Shown here piece by piece: positions 63,301 to 64,000 of a DNA stretch of 64,000 bases. The first letter of the stretch is position 1. Every line of letters begins with the position of its first letter. This stretch comes from Tubulanus polymorphus (taxonomy: Eukaryota > Nemertea > Palaeonemertea > Tubulaniformes > Tubulanidae): contig NC_134029.1 in NCBI RefSeq assembly GCF_964204645.1, positions 3,977,001 through 4,041,000 on the forward strand, in the 5' to 3' direction. Under the pieces are notes generated by a model. That model was given only the letters and a program-made list of their open reading frames with translations, searched no databases and had not been told where the DNA came from. Position numbers and translations under genes: made by a program.

Positions 63301-64000
63301 TATAAGCCCGACGTCAATTCATACAGTAAACCTCGCTTGACTCGGTAACCCGGAAAAATCAGTCCGAGGTAAGCTAAGTCTAGGATAGGAAAATATTTTA
63401 GAAAGTCGCGGAAATGATTTCGCTTTATCCGAGTTAGTCAATTATCCATGTTGACCGTGTTTGATAAGGCAGAGGTGTGTGTCAAAGGAAAAAGTCCTAT
63501 ATTTTCTATGGGATTCAAGGTTTAAAATAGAGGACGAACAGCGCATAAGACAAAGCATATTCAAACAATGATCGCTTGAAATGACTAAACGACTATATTT
63601 TACATGGAAAAAATTCAACGGGACAATCTGCGAGGCACGTGTTGTCTGTCCCGAATCACGGGCCCGTATCGCGCGTTAACAGAATAGATATTTAGTATCA
63701 TATTTTGTGCAATTTGACTGTGAATAAACAAAAAGTTGTGGGAATAACAAGATGACTGACAACAAGTCATTATTTTCCGTTAGCTGGTGGAACGAAGGAA
63801 CGGTGGTCACTAAACATGAGGGTGGACTGTCGATGGTCGATATCGTGGGAATTGCTTTAATTTTTCACCGTGAGAACATTTTACCGGAGATGAACAAAAC
63901 AAAGAATCAGAGTGAACAATTCAGATGCTGTAACAAGTATCCCTAATAATATGGCCAGTGACACCCATACTTTCGTCTCAGCACCATCGGAGGCGCAATA
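60388..64000. other. Intergenic downstream of hbn
   Basis: About 3.6 kb with no exon, RNA gene or repeat that I can support. The open frames at 61166-61420, 62931-63254 and 63752-63946 lack splice context and family resemblance. No orthopedia homeodomain sequence is present. Confidence 0.45.

Noticed and set aside
63752-63946. Open frame near the right edge
   Set aside because: No homeodomain or other family resemblance, so it is not evidence for otp.
1-64000. CRISPR arrays, bacterial operons, integrated viral genes
   Set aside because: No regularly spaced short repeats, no operon-like gene packing and no viral protein signatures are visible; the window is animal nuclear DNA.

Overview
The window is animal (metazoan) nuclear DNA. 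It has split genes with GT-AG introns, AT-rich intergenic sequence, nuclear tRNA genes and small decayed transposable elements. The gene content suggests an invertebrate, most likely a protostome and perhaps a lophotrochozoan (mollusc, annelid or brachiopod type). I cannot name the species. There are no bacterial-type operons, CRISPR arrays or viral genes.

Left part (1-16.9 kb). The first three coding exons of an FG/GLFG nucleoporin, almost certainly Nup98, run leftward off the start of the window. Next come two tandem leftward copies of an SLC16-type monocarboxylate transporter (about 3.1-5.4 kb and 9.2-12.7 kb). They share an identical four-exon, phase-1 architecture and predict 480 and 481 residues. 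Intron 1 of both copies holds a sharply conserved island that looks like a cassette or poison exon. A spacer follows, with a 35-nt palindrome, an RFX X-box-like site, a long (TA)n microsatellite and a tRNA-Val(CAC).

Middle (17.0-21.7 kb). A complete eight-exon gene on the plus strand encodes a 730-residue WHAMM/JMY-family actin nucleation-promoting factor: N-terminal family domain, coiled coil, polyproline, two WH2 motifs and an acidic tail. A tRNA-Gly(TCC) follows on the minus strand.

Right part (28.3-60.2 kb). Two paired-like homeobox genes stand head to head: rx (retinal homeobox, minus strand, 3 exons, 307 aa) and hbn (homeobrain, plus strand, 3 exons, 351 aa). Each has an octapeptide, a Q50 homeodomain split by an intron at homeodomain position 46/47, and a C-terminal OAR motif. 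About 18.7 kb of shared 5' intergenic DNA separates them. It holds a second, identical tRNA-Gly(TCC), two MITE-like elements, a Penelope-type hammerhead-like motif and degenerate direct repeats. Both genes have TATA and CCAAT motifs about 200 nt or more upstream of the ATG. Neighbouring rx and hbn match two thirds of the conserved homeobrain-rx-orthopedia (HRO) cluster. The third member, otp, is not in the window.

Exon joins were made by hand from reading frame, splice consensus and family similarity. In all five complete genes the summed exon length is an exact multiple of three and the phases agree. I found no convincing entirely new system. The items most worth checking are the paralogue-conserved candidate poison exon, the head-to-head rx/hbn pair with its promoter motifs, and the WHAMM/JMY tail that lacks the usual tryptophan.
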